A program made the translations under genes and the position numbers. Source: Viscum album (lineage: Eukaryota; Streptophyta; Magnoliopsida; Santalales; Viscaceae). Taken from it: a stretch of DNA of 64,000 nt. This document shows positions 33,695 through 45,990 of this stretch, piece by piece (the first letter of the stretch is position 1; each line of letters opens with the position of its first letter). The notes beneath the pieces were generated by a model. The model was not told the origin of the DNA. It made no database searches and saw only the letters and a list, made by a program, of their open reading frames with translations. The DNA lies in contig OY728159.1 in assembly GCA_963277665.1 (NCBI GenBank), forward strand, positions 1,018,367,343-1,018,431,342, in the 5' to 3' direction.

Positions 33695-34798
33695 CACTAT
33701 TAGCAAAAATTTCATTCATGTCGTGGGTTTTACATTGGTTAGTTAATAAGAAACATTAAAATGGTATTAAATTCATCCATTTGTATAACGAAAATTTAAA
33801 CCCCTATCATAGTTTATTTTAACATTAGTTAATATAGTAACTAATACTAAAACCACCTTTTTAAATTGGTTAATACATAATTGATGTTAAGACTCACAAT
33901 TATAAGGTTTTAGAGAGCAGTTATTTGAATAACTTATGAAAAACATTGTATTTTAATGTAAATTATTCATATTACTGACATTAAAACCCCTATTGTGGTG
34001 AGTTCAAATGTAATTTATTTGTTAACCGATGTTAAATGTAAAATTTTAGATCACGAATCATTAATATTTTAACATTTTTAGAATTCTCCCTTCCAATATT
34101 TTTACATCCCACCTAAAATTTCTTATGTCACCAAAAATCTATTTCATGTATCATCTGAACATTTTCATCCTCAGTCATTCAAAAATTTTGTTCTAATTTT
34201 CTTTGGACTCAATGAATTTGTATTTAACCACTTATTCATTAGATAATTTTCCAATGTATTGATAATTATCCAATAATTTTTTTATTTCTTTAGGATTTAT
34301 TCATTTAATATTTGTTTTGAAGATTTGATTTTTTATGAGGATAACATCATTAAATTGAGAAAAAAGATATATACTCATCATGATAATGAGAAAAATAGTG
34401 TTTAAAATTTCATACCAATCATATTTTAGAATGTCTCATGAGTTATTTATTTAAAATAAAATAAATATCAATAAATGATATTTAGATTCATAGTACACCG
34501 CCAAAGTAAGGAGATGAAGAGTATTAAGTCTCTAATTGTTGTTTTCATTTGGATTATATAATTTTATAGTCCTTATATATTTTATTCTTTTTCTAAGGAT
34601 GTTTTATGTATCGAAATGTTAAAACAATTATACAGATTCTAATTGGTTAACAAAATACCAACATTGATAGCTCCTATAGTTAATCATTTATCATCAAATA
34701 TCAAAATAACTGACATCAAAATCATAATTTTCATGATAATAGTATTTGGTTATTTTGATAACCATCATTTAATGTCATATATAATGTTTGTAATAGTA
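33695..34798. mobile_element. short non-autonomous CACTA-like DNA transposon
   Basis: The left end reads CACTATTAGCAAAAATTTC. The right end, read on the minus strand, begins TACTATTACAAACATTATA. They therefore share an inverted terminal motif C(T)ACTATTA(G)CAAA, with one change in the first base. Near both ends are degenerate subterminal motifs of the type ttggttagttaa/ttaaccgatgttaa and ggttaacaaa (for example near 33,738, 33,860, 34,021, 34,645 and 34,680). Such subterminal repeats are typical of CACTA (En/Spm) elements. At about 1.1 kb with no transposase frame it would depend on an autonomous relative. Flanking TTT/TTC fits a decayed 3-bp duplication. Confidence 0.5.
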
Positions 34799-36090
34799 TT
34801 CAAAAATTATATAATTTAATTTATAAACGATTTAAGAAAATAATTGATTCCATTAGTTTAGAAATTATATTGAAATAAGGATATTTAAATTGGTTTATAT
34901 ATCTGATGTTAAAAAAATAATTACCACACCATATTGATTTATTTAGGATAAAAATGACAATAAAAATTAAAAAATAAAAAACATAAAATAATTTTACTAC
35001 TTTTATTCTTGTAAACAAATAGTGTCTATTGGAATAAAAATAAGATATCATAAATGTATACAAATCTTCATACTAGAAAATTTTATGTATTTATCAAAAT
35101 CAAGCCTCATTTCCAAATATATTATCTGAATTTACACATTTATTTTCATATGTTATCTTGGATCCTTTAATCCTACACATTAGAGTGATTTATTGAATGT
35201 TAAGATCAATTTATCCTTCCCTAATTTGTGACTTTAAATAATCAAAACATCAATATATCTATGGATTACTTTCATTAACATAAATCTTCCCTTTTAATAG
35301 AAAATTAAAAGTGTAAATAGTTTTTTTCTATCTTATAAATTTGGATTAATATCATAGAAGTCTTAGATATTATATTTAATTTATTTACTATAAATCTATT
35401 GGATCCATTTTATTTATAATAACATGATTTCAAATTCAAAAAAATACAAACATTCTGTAAATCTCTAAATTGAAATGTTTCAACCTATCTTTAGTAAAAT
35501 CCACTTCCATATTTAGAAAATCATTTTGAAAATGGTTATAAATAAATAATTCCAATTATCATATTTGATGTATGTTAAACCAAATGATAGACTTAGAATA
35601 AATATGGTCTCTTAATGTATCCATTATATGTGGAATTTCATAGAAATATAAAATATATTTGTAATAATTAGAACTTGTTCCACGCACATTTCACTATCTA
35701 ATGTTTCTGATAGATTACACAAATACATATTTATAGTTATATATAGTGGGAAATCTCAAATTATTTCAGTGAAACTTAGTTATATGAAATCTCATAACAC
35801 TGTCCTTTTCTTCATTTCCTTAATTAAATCACATTAGAAAGAAATTTTATAATATTTATGTTGCTGGAGACATAGGTCCTACCATGTCCTTATAGAATAC
35901 AAACATTACTCTACTCATAGTACAATAATTTTATTTCGTAATGACTCAGTATTAATGAAATATTACCACATTCATAGTTTCGAATGTTCTGTTAAAAATA
36001 AGGTGTAACGATGTTTATAAAAAAATTACATTGCTAAAAATAAAAATTCACAACCCACTTATTTCTCTCAATTTTTGATCTTCTGGTTGA
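34799..36090. other. AT-rich intergenic sequence, no gene recognised
   Basis: Very AT-rich. The minus-strand frame at 34,821-35,063 is Phe/Tyr/Ile-rich and has no motif. I see no transposon domain before the copia LTR. Confidence 0.45.
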
Positions 36091-36099
36091 GTTAGGGAT

Positions 36100-36519
36100 A
36101 TTACTTTGGATAATCTTCAGTGTGGATATAATGAGTTGGGGATGAGCATTGGGTTACAAGTATTATGTGGAGTTTGGGAAGGGCTGAACTCTTTTACAAT
36201 GATCAGGAAGATAGGGTCATGTTGTATGGAATCTCTCTCTTGTTTGCAACCATGAGAACAAACTGAATGAAAATAGGGGGAAAGGAGAACACAAAATATT
36301 TATTTAGTTTAGTTGAGAAAACCTTTTTACATGGGGAATGAAATAATTCTTACGTATTATTATATGGGAATACATGTAGGTTATATATTTATCATAAGAA
36401 GAACCCATATTTATAGAACGTGGAGAGGAGGATAAATAAAAAAGGACCATTATAATTTTCCATTAGGTAGTCACCAACTTCTTCCAAAATTCCTCTATGC
36501 AGCACCAACCACCACTACA
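36100..36519 (-). repeat. Element D LTR (3' copy of the minus-strand element)
   Basis: The best shared block with the right LTR is ggaaaggagaacacaaaata followed by tttatttagtttag against ggaaaacaaaagcacgaaat followed by atttatgtggttc (about 36,281 and 40,714). In the element's own orientation this is the common copia LTR motif in which an accacgtaaat-like string precedes a Thr-rich A/T run. Both then share an agaataactc/agaagaaccc block near 36,400/40,835 and a gcaccaacc block near 36,502/40,968. Confidence 0.65.
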
Positions 36520-36739
36520 ATATATCTTAGTAAAATCAAACCCTATATATATTCTTCAATTTTAGTTATTTTTTTAAAACATTCAATAATATATAACTTG
36601 ATAAAAAAATAATTTATTTCTCAAAAATTTCTTTCAACTACCTTCCTGATGCCCATAGTCATCTCTGTGTTTGATAATTATTGATAAAGTCTAGACATTA
36701 TTTTAATTGATCCACAATACTACATTTGTCAAAATATTT

Positions 36740-36870
36740 ATTTTATTATCAGTTATCATGATCAATTTAAGTGAGAAACACCTTTCAGTCATTATCTCTC
36801 AGATGAAATAAAACTGAACATCAATATGTTTTTCTTTACATTGGTGTATCTAATTATTAAAGAAGAAATA
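36740..36870 (-). pseudogene. Element D RNase H C-terminal remnant
   Basis: On the minus strand a frame near 36,845-36,780 reads YTNVKKNIDVQFYFI. This resembles the copia RNase H ending, in which an N-P-V-x-H-x-R-x-KHI-x-(I/V)-x-(Y/C)-HF-(I/V)-R-E series closes the polyprotein. The IDVQFYFI part keeps the pattern, while the His residues are lost. It ends about 260 bp from the LTR. Confidence 0.5.
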
Positions 36871-37828
36871 AGTACTCCACCAACCAAAAAATTCATCTAT
36901 GTTTTAACAAATAGTCTCTAAGACATTGAAATTTCCACAAAACCATATATATTCCATGAATGATTCTATCACTACTATGCACTCTATTTATATCATAGAG
37001 AAATCAACTATTTAATATAGAGTACATTTCTAACTCACTTGTTCTTCTTACATAAAGATTATATAATATTTTTTAGATAATCAATTTTCTATATCTCTTT
37101 TATAATTAAATAATCATATATTAAAATTAATATCCCAATATTTTTTCCCTTATTTTATTAAACCTGTTATCTATAGTACTTTGGATGTATTGTAGAATCC
37201 ATCAAACTTTTTATAAATGACCTTTATGAGGGAAATTCATGCACCAACCTACAAAGATCATTATTTTTAAAATATATAGTCTCTTAAAAAACATTTAATA
37301 CACAAAGGATCGTAACATACTTTCATATGGAACCAAATATATCTATTTCCCATCCTATTTTATCTTCAGAGGATGAGCAATATCCCATGTCTCATTATAA
37401 TACAAAAAATTCATTTCTTCATCCTATGAAAAATTACATTAGTCAATTTTTTTTTCTATCTAAAAAAATCGATAAATATATAGAATATCATTAATTATGG
37501 AGAAAAAAACATACCATTATACAAATAAGTTATGAATATGGTTCATCATGATCGACCTATGGGGATACTCGCATGTTTCTTATTATCCTATAGTAATGGC
37601 ACATATTCTTCAGTAAGGATATCAGTATGATTAATGCATTCTAAATCATGTAAATCTTGATCATTAGATAGAGGAAATTTATATAATTCAATTTTAACTC
37701 TATTAAAATCATCCATAAATTTTTTAATATCAATTTACTTTACTATTATATATTCAACTAATTTGATGTCATGATTCAGAATGATCTTCTTTACTTCTAG
37801 TACACATAGTCAAAAAGCATTCACCCCA

Positions 37829-38340
37829 TCATTGAAGCCAATAAATATAATTTTTTTCTCTTTCATAAAGCATTAAGTATCTTATTAGAAAATATTTAGC
37901 ACAACTAATGATATCTATTCTTCCAAAATAAATATCATTCTCACCAGAACAAACCTCTATTGGATCTTTACCACCAATCATGGAAGTAGGTAATCGGTTC
38001 CCAATGGGTAATATGCACTTAAATCCTTCTTCCAAAGATAATTTATTTTTCATAGAAAGGATAATATAAATTCGTCTTTTTTAATAATAATAAATTTCCA
38101 TTGTTCTACTATACTGTTCCAAAGTTCGATTCTAGGTACTATAAAATGTCTCACAAAAATGTTTTCTTGAAAAACCATCATGAACTGTTCTGATGTGTAT
38201 TTTACACCATTATATGATCTCAATATCTTTATTTTTATTACCTTATAATTCTCAACCATCTTCTTCCATTTCTATAATATATCTACCTATTAATCAATAT
38301 ACATCATATCATTAACCCAAACAAATCATGAGTACTCAAT
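37829..38340 (-). pseudogene. Element D integrase core remnant
   Basis: Minus-strand translation gives YIEYS and FVWVNDMM near 38,330-38,300, then WKKMVENYKVIKIKILRSYN and GVKYTSEQF (about 38,265-38,180), and IFVRHFIVPRIELWNSIVEQ (about 38,165-38,105). This matches the copia integrase, in which FxTFIDDxSRxxWVY precedes a K-x-LRSDNGGEY-x-S-x-x-F block and a G-I-x-R-x-x-x-x-P-x-x-P-x-QN-G-x-x-E-R block. The second catalytic Asp (LRSDN) has become Tyr, and the Gln-Asn-Gly of the Glu-containing block is changed. A separate frame at 37,829-38,053 continues downstream with PIGNRLPTSMIGGKDPIEV. Confidence 0.8.
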
Positions 38341-38399
38341 ATAAAATGTTACAAAATAATGATTTCCACCATATAAAAAATTCATAGATGGTCCCCTTA

Positions 38400-40500
38400 T
38401 ATTGGTATATATAAAGTAATGCGGTCCCTTATACACAAGGTTATTGTTCTAAAATATACTCTAGTTTTCATACGAAAAACAAATTTCACATTGATGTTAA
38501 TTTTTCCTATCTTTTCATCCATTAAAAGATATTTCTTGAATAATATCTTCAAAGGATTATCTCTAGATTAGTGAGACTAATATTACAAAATATATTAGAA
38601 TCTAGACCACTATATTTATATATCACTACTCCCCATATAATTGTCTAAATATTTAAATAATATAAAACACCTCTATGAGTAGCATTCTTTGTATGGAATG
38701 CACCAGAAACTGTTCTCATGACTCTATCATCAATATTGATCCTATGATAAAGAATATACAAGAAACCTAATTAGACAATGTTCTCACCACTTCAATTACT
38801 TATCTCATATTTTTAAGGAATCAAATTTTACCATCAAGCATCCTTTACCAAACTATTCCAATACCTCTCACGTGGTTGGGATAATCATTTCCCTTAAGCA
38901 CCACACATTCATTTGACTCATTGAGGCTTGAATACCAAAATATATTATTTAAAATATTTAATGAATAACATGAATCAATAATACAAACATACAAGTAGTT
39001 TTCCATTAATGAAATGAGGAACTTTGAATCCTCAACAAACTTGGTTTTATATAAAAAAAATCACTTTTTGTTTCCCATTATTAGGATAGTACTTCTTTCA
39101 GATCCCCTTTTGATGACAATAGGCACACTTATCTTCTTCCAATATCATTTTAGTGGACATAAAACATGATTTTGACCATGATTTCAATTTCCTATATACC
39201 GAAGACTCTTATTATATGATATCACAATGGGTTTTATCAATTCATCGGATGAAAAATCTGTATGGTCATGCTTGTCCTTTCACATTTAGTTATAATTAAT
39301 CAATGAATTTTATATTTGAAAAAAATCATTTCACCAAACCTGATATTATTTTAGTGGTTATATGATCATAAATTATTTGATTAGAGTTCAGTAAAAAGAG
39401 GGATTTATCTTCATTTATTATTATAATATATAACCTTTAAAGTAATCCCGTATTTTATTAAAACATTATAGGTGCACAATCATGGGAATATCATTCATGT
39501 ACTAAAAAATAAATAGTTTATTTTTAGGTATACATAATTTTACAAATTCTTTTATAATCATTTTGTCTAAAATATTTTAAAATCTCTTCATAATGATCAC
39601 TTTCACCACTCTATATTTGCGTTCTTTATAAAAAATTGGATTATACTACAAGCATGGATGTCAAATCTCCTCCAATCACCATTAGAGATGTTAATGTAAT
39701 TTTCCTCTAAAATGATGTCTAAATCTAGATGAGTTGACATAGAAATAACATTACATTTCCACATATTGATCTTATTTATCTTTCCATATTCCCCCACCTC
39801 AAATTTGGTTTTGGATACTAAATTTATTTGTCAATGAGTTCATTCCATCTTGTTCTGTCTTACCAAAATAGTCTCCTTCGATTGTATAGGTGGTACTATA
39901 CTACTATTGGTAAAAAGACATATCCAAATAATTTTAATAGGAAAAAAACTCTTAAATAATCTATTTAACAATTCAATTTTATATAAAATAACTAGTAAAA
40001 TAATTAAAACAATTTTACCCTCTCTAAAAATGATAATTTTTTTTTGAAAATATCACAATTTTTTAGCATTGGGCATGTGAACTTCACCCCTCTCAATTCC
40101 ATAGTGGTCCATATTTAACAAAAACAAAAAAAACATATTTAATCCTTCGCATGCACATATATAAAAAATGAAGGCCTCCCCTTTTGTTTAATTTAATTTT
40201 ATTATATTAAAAACATAGCAATTATTTATGGTTTAGGGAAAATTATTGAATTTTTTTCACTTGGGAATAGATAACATACCGTACTTCCCCTCACCATTTT
40301 TTCTCCAAAAAAATCCATGTGACCTAGTTTTCAAATGATGTAATATATTTTCAACCTAAAACTAGGGACTAAAGGAGTTGTGGAAATGGAATCAAATCAT
40401 AGGGATAACTGGGGTTTCCTCCTTCAAGCTATTTTCTATTATGTAATAAAAAAAGAGGAATAAATAAAATTACATTCAATGAGTATTCACTATAATGCCT
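38400..40500 (-). pseudogene. Element D gag and pre-integrase region, unreadable
   Basis: By position this should hold gag, protease and the GAG-pre-integrase domain. The minus-strand frame at 39,603-39,797 (GDWRRFDIHACSIIQFF) is the longest but I do not recognise a motif in it. No primer-binding site could be fixed with confidence next to the right LTR. The closest candidate, ctctcaattcca at 40,090-40,101, would imply longer LTRs than the homology supports. Confidence 0.35.
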
Positions 40501-40539
40501 ATGGGTTTGAAATAGATGGTTCATGGATACTAATGTTTA

Positions 40540-40985
40540 TTAGCCTAAATAGTAGTGGGTTATAGAGATACTAATAGTAGAAGGTTCACATAGGAATAAA
40601 ATATAGAGTTTTTGGGATTTCTTCCTTATATAAGTGACTATCTTTGATATTAGTATTTTTAGGATTCTTCCTCTCACTCTGAATCACACACACAGTTTGA
40701 ATAAACATTGGGGGAAAACAAAAGCACGAAATATTTATGTGGTTCTATTGAGGAAACCTATATCCATCAGAAAACATCAATTCATTCTTATTATTAAATC
40801 GGAATAAATGTTGGTTAATGATTTATTTTAAGAATAACTCATATTTTTAACCTGGGATTAGGTGGAGATATAAATATGGAACAGTGTAAAATTTCATCGG
40901 ACATTCACTAAAATATTCAAAAATTCTCCCAGGAGGAAGCAACCACGGTATTTATAACTTTTGGAGGCACCAACCCCTATAGAGA
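40540..40985 (-). repeat. Element D LTR (5' copy of the minus-strand element)
   Basis: It aligns with 36,100-36,519 at an offset of about 4,435 bp. The shared blocks are listed for the other LTR. The right edge is near caacccctatagag and dispersed repeat E begins about 45 bp further on. Confidence 0.65.
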
Positions 40986-41029
40986 GTTTTAATTGGATGT
41001 GATTTTATTTCCCAAATTTTAATTGGACA

Positions 41030-42400
41030 TACTTTTTCCTCAATTATTGGTGATTGAGGAGTGAATAATGGCGTTTCCCGACAATAATGAATGCACTTGG
41101 GATGTCCTATAGATTGGGAATCATGTTTTTAAAGAATGGTTAAATATTTTTGGGTATAATGGTTTCCTAAAAAGATATGTACATCAACCATTAGGGTATA
41201 TTCCATAGAATTTACCTTTAACCAAACATCATATGAAACTTTCATATCTATCATGAATATATTTTTTATTATAAAATTTTATAAACAAGTTTATGTTCAA
41301 TAGATTTGATAAACAAAAATTCATTAATACCTGAGTAGGATTAAACACATTATACATGTAATAAGGTTATTTTCCTATTGTTTTTCTAATTAATGTGTAT
41401 TTTTTCACTAAAAAAATATAATCAAGGTTCACCTCTTTATGATTTTCTATTTGGCTATCATATATATTCAACCTATTTACTTTTAACTGTGGTTGTTCGA
41501 TGTGATTTGGGGCCAAAAATTTAAATCATGCATATATATTCATATCCAATGAACGAATAATTTTGATACATAAATAAAAATTGAACCCCATTGATGTTGA
41601 TGAAAAATATATATAGAGAACTCCTCTCAACTTCTGCATCCAAAACTGTGATTCAATAGGAACTCCTCTAAAGGATATACTAGGTTTTGTGGATAGTGGT
41701 GCATACTAGTTTTTCCATGGGAAGAGATAATTGATGGGAGCGACAGGTGTATTTTAGGATATTTTTTCAATTATTATTTATAAAATTTATGAGCTTATTT
41801 TTTACATTTTTTATCTTCTATATAAATCATATCTAGTTTTGTTGATTAATCCTAAAAATGTTATATTTTTATAAATAGTTTTTTACTAATATATTTTGGG
41901 TAAGATGATTGTTTGTTCACTTGATATTTAGGTTTTCATTGGTTCATAAAGTATAATGATTTTCTTGTTAAAAGTGAAACAACTATTTTTGGATTATACT
42001 AACATTATTAGAAATGTTGGTGGTTGAATTCACCTATAAATTGACAATGAAGATTTCAATTGTAAATGTTTTGTTCAAATTTCCACTGTAAATTTCTATG
42101 GGAAGTAATTAAACTACCATTTAAAATTTCTAAATTCTACTATTAAATAATTTAAATATCAATAATATTAATTTTGGAAATTTTAACTATGAAATTTCAC
42201 CTGAGGTTCGGAAACACATAAATGGATTTACCTCCCTTGAAATATTTAGTGGGAATTTCAAATTTATTTTGAAATTTAATGTGGCTATTTATTTATAAAT
42301 TCATTAACAGAATTCTTGGTTTATGTTCCAGGGAAATTTAAAATAAATTTTGATATTTTTAATTTTAATTTTAGTGGAATTACAATAAAAATGACTTTTG
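41030..42400 (+). repeat. dispersed repeat E, copy 2
   Basis: It is collinear with 4,735-6,784 plus 8,798-9,195. It is the uninterrupted copy, having neither the LINE nor element A, and it lacks about 1 kb present in copy 1. The block at about 42,000-42,390 contains many gaaatt/aatttc half-palindromes, as in CACTA subterminal DNA, and starts with attattagaaatg near 42,005. A transposase is not present. Confidence 0.5.
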
Positions 42401-42570
42401 ACAACATAATATAAAATACACACTTATACAAGTATTGTTAAAATATACCTTTAAAAAATGGAAAAAATATTCACGTTTTCAGAAATAATATTTCTAAAGA
42501 ACATATTATCAATGTTATAATATAGTTTATATTATTATTACATTGAAAATTAACAATGTAATTTTTTGTG

Positions 42571-43117
42571 CACTACTATAGATCACAGTTTTAAAAGACA
42601 GTTTATTTTATCAATGATAAAAAATTAATAAAAAAATAGACCCTTTAAAAATATCCAATGTATCACTGATAAAGTGAATTCTTTTTTAGTGTGTATTGTT
42701 TCACTGTTAAAGGGGACCTTTAACAACTCTTTTTTAGCACTACTGAATGATGATTTTATCAGTTAAATTTCAATGATTGACAAATATCTATTTTTTCAAT
42801 ACAACAATTTTTTTTAATAAAAACATGTTATAATAATATTCTTGTACAATTTACAATGAAATTATCCAACAAATAAAAAATTTAATTTCTAATAAAACTT
42901 TATCCCTATTCAATAATAAACAATTTACAATGCTTAAAAATAATACAATTCAAACATTTGTACATATAGTTACATTAATACAAAAAACATCTTACAAACA
43001 TTATTATAACAAATTTAAAAACATTTCATTCAATTTCCTTATGTCCACATTCAAAAATGGAATGATTATATGACTAGTTTCCAAAAAAACCACCTTATAT
43101 AATGAAAAATAGTAGTG
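42571..43117. mobile_element. possible small CACTA-type element
   Basis: The left end reads CACTACTATAGATCACAG. The right end reads ATAGTAGTG on the plus strand, giving a 9-base perfect inverted pair CACTACTAT/ATAGTAGTG separated by 547 bp. Short repeated motifs near the left end (tatcactgataa, ttgtttcactgttaaagg, agcactactgaa) suit subterminal repeats. The flanking triplets (GTG and TAC) do not match, so the target duplication is not supported. Confidence 0.3.
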
Positions 43118-43323
43118 TACATGTATTAAAAAACAATGCGTCTCTTAATAATACCAAAAATAAATAAATTGAAAATAAATATGCTAAAATAATACATTAT
43201 TACATATAAATGAATAAATAACACATGAATGATAAATGAAATGACATAAATAAATAGGATAACACAATACATAGATTAATCATATTATAATGTAATATCA
43301 AGAAAATATGGGTGTTCTATCTT
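43118..43323. other. AT-rich spacer before the tandem array
   Basis: About 200 bp of very AT-rich sequence with no motif. It separates the possible small DNA element from the first recognisable monomer. Confidence 0.4.
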
Positions 43324-45990
43324 ATTATTTAGTGACTAATATGAATTTTGAAATAAAATGTCATTTTTTAAAATGAAAATATATAATTTAAGTCATATCA
43401 TCAACACCATGTGTAAAATTGATGTTTCATTGATTATTACAAGTCTCAAATTAATTAAGGATCTTTTTATTTAAATACCAATAAAAACTAAGTATGTTTT
43501 CTTATTTTTTAGTATGTGATGTGTGTTTTTTATCTAAATTGAAATTATTTTTACGAAAAACAAATTTTCTTCCATATCGACAACATAGTATATCAAATTG
43601 AAATGGTGTTGATTCCTACACAACAAAAATGATTAATGGAGACTTCTTTTTAATTATTAATAAAGTTAGTGTGAATTTTATCAATTTTTAGTATGTGGAA
43701 CTTCTGTTTAATTAATATATCAATTGTAATTAAAAAGATGGAATTTCAATCATATAAGGAACACCATGTTCTTTATGGGTTACTGGTGAATTTATACAAA
43801 AAAATGTATCAATTATATTCAAATTATGTTATTAATAAAATCTAAGTGCATTTTATAGGTTTTGAGTGAGTAAAACATGTTTTGAACAAAACTTTTACCT
43901 TTAAACTGAAAACATATAATTTCATTCATGTCAACCACACAGTGAATAATGATGATGTTTGGTTTATATCTTAAAATAAATATGAATTATAGATCATATT
44001 TTAAAATAACCAATACAATGGTAGTGTGTTTTTTTGGATTTGATAGAGGGACAAATGTTTTTACATAAAATTTGACTTTTAAATTGAAAACAATCTCTAT
44101 CAGTAATACCAGTCACAGAGTTTATAAAATTGATGTGTATAATCATAAAACATGAAAAAATAAAATAAAGATCATTTTTCTAATGTATCAATGAAATATG
44201 AGGGTGTTTTCTTTGTTTTCATTAAGTGATGTATGTTATGAACTATAATGTCACTTTTAAGGTGAATACATTAACTTTGTGTCATAAATATACCAACATG
44301 TTTCAAATTTATTTTTGGATGATTCATACCTATAAAAAATTGGGTTTTATTATTTTCATTTATTATTTATTTAATAGATTTTTTTCAATATTTTTAGTAA
44401 GTGAAAGACATTTTGTACTAAAATGTATGTTTTAAATTGAAAGAACACACTTTACGTTATACCATGCACACCTAGTGTCAGCATGATGGGTGGTTGATTA
44501 CTAAATATAAAATATAATTTATAGATAATTTTACACAAATCTAATGTTAATTTGGGGTTGTTTTATTATATTTTAGTGATTGCTGAACATTTTAAACGAG
44601 AATATCACTTTTAAATTGAAAAAAGACAGTTTGATCTAGACCAGACACACCATGTATCGGATCAACACATGGTTGATTCATACATATCAAAAATTATTTA
44701 TATGATATTTTCCTAAAGTATTGAATAGATATGAGCATGTTTTCATGGGTTTCAGTGAGTGATGAATGTGTTGAACTAAAATTTTTATTTTAAATTGAAA
44801 ACATTCAGTGTATTTTATGTTCGAATAAAATGTGTGAAATATTTATGTGAGTTTGATTTATATTAGACAAAAATGATTTAAGAATAGTTAATATAAATTA
44901 TCTTGACAATCCTAGTGTGTTTCCTCGGTTTTGATTAGATTGTGTGTGTTTGGAAAAAATATGTCAATTTCAATTAAAAACATATACTTTTAGTAAAATA
45001 TGGAATACTATGAGTCCAGTTGATGTGTGTTTGATTCTTATTAATCTAAAATGACTTACGGATAATTGTTATGAATTATAGATAAAATTATAGTGTGTAT
45101 TAAAGGTTTTCAATGGGTGAATGACGTTTTGAAATAAAATGTCTCTTTAAATTGAAAACATGCAATTTCAGTAAAACCAGGAACATAGAATGTCAGATGG
45201 ATATGACTTTGATTAAAAAAAGTGAGAAATTATTTATGGATGTCAGTTCTAAATTATAATGAAATTACTTGTTTGATTACTCAATCTTTAAGGGTTGAAA
45301 TTGTTTTGAATTAAAATTCCACATTAAAATTTAAAAAATGTTCATTGAGTAATATCGATCACACCTTATTTTAGATTTACATGTACTTGATTCCAACATG
45401 TAAAAATTGAATTATGGATTATTTTCCTTATGTAACATGGAAATATTATTTCTTCCTCAGTTTTCAATATGTGGAATTTGTTTTTAATTAAAAAATCAAT
45501 ATTAGACAAAAATATATAGTTTTAATCATTTTGGGAACAACATGTGTAAGAATGTTGTGTGGTTAATTATTTCACATCAAAAATGAATTATAAACCACTT
45601 TTTTAAAGTACTAATACAATATATTATTGTTTTATTGATTCTTGTTATTATGTAAAATTTGAATTTGAATTTAAAATTTTCCCTTTCAATCACACCGGAC
45701 ATAACATGTGTCAAATTGATGTGGGGTTGATTTTGATAGGTCAAAAATGTTTTTTGGATCCATTTTATAATGTATTTAGAAAATTAAATATAGTTTTCTT
45801 AGAGACGAGTATATGATACTAATTTTGAAGTAAAAAATTGAATTTTAAATAAAAAAAAGTTACTTTTAGTCATATCGTGTATATGATGTGTTATATTGAT
45901 GTGTGGTTGATTCCTATATGTCACAAATGATTTATGTATAACTTTAATAAAATGTCTAGATAATCATAGAACATTTTCAAGTATTTTACT
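43324..45990 (+). repeat. satellite-like tandem array, ~178-bp monomers, ~15 copies
   Basis: Monomers begin at about 43,324, 43,505, 43,684, 43,860, 44,038, 44,216, 44,391, 44,569, 44,750, 44,928, 45,106, 45,281, 45,461, 45,639 and 45,801. Spacing is mostly 175-181 bp, with the last unit about 162-190 bp. Each unit has the order: a tttt(g/c)a-gtgagtgatgaatgt-like start, aactaaaatgtcacttttaaa, ttgaaaacatacaatttcag-like, an accaggcacaccatgtgtca-like centre, ttgatgtgtggttgattcct, a caaaaatgatttatggata-like block and a closing tagtgtgttttctt. Units are strongly diverged from each other, so the array is old or a remnant. All are in the same orientation. Confidence 0.85.

Larger units (their letters stand above)
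36100..40985 (-). mobile_element. Element D: decayed Ty1/copia retrotransposon, minus strand
   Basis: Two similar terminal blocks (about 36,100-36,519 and 40,540-40,985) flank a minus-strand interior with copia-type integrase and RNase H remnants. Domain order on the minus strand, from high to low coordinate, is gag region, integrase (about 38,340-38,050), RT region, RNase H end (about 36,850-36,770), then the 3' LTR. This is the copia order, in which integrase precedes RT. The length of about 4.9 kb suits the family. All frames are broken. The outer limits are approximate. Confidence 0.75.

Noticed and set aside
40090..40101. ctctcaattcca as the primer site of copia element D
   Set aside because: It would imply LTRs of almost 0.9 kb, but homology between the two LTRs is only convincing over about 0.4 kb.
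44226..44435. 69-codon open frame
   Set aside because: It lies within the ~178-bp tandem array and is not conserved between monomers.
43324..45990. Possible CRISPR-like array
   Set aside because: The repeat unit is about 178 bp without short identical repeats separated by unique spacers, and the setting is plant nuclear DNA. It is a satellite-type array.
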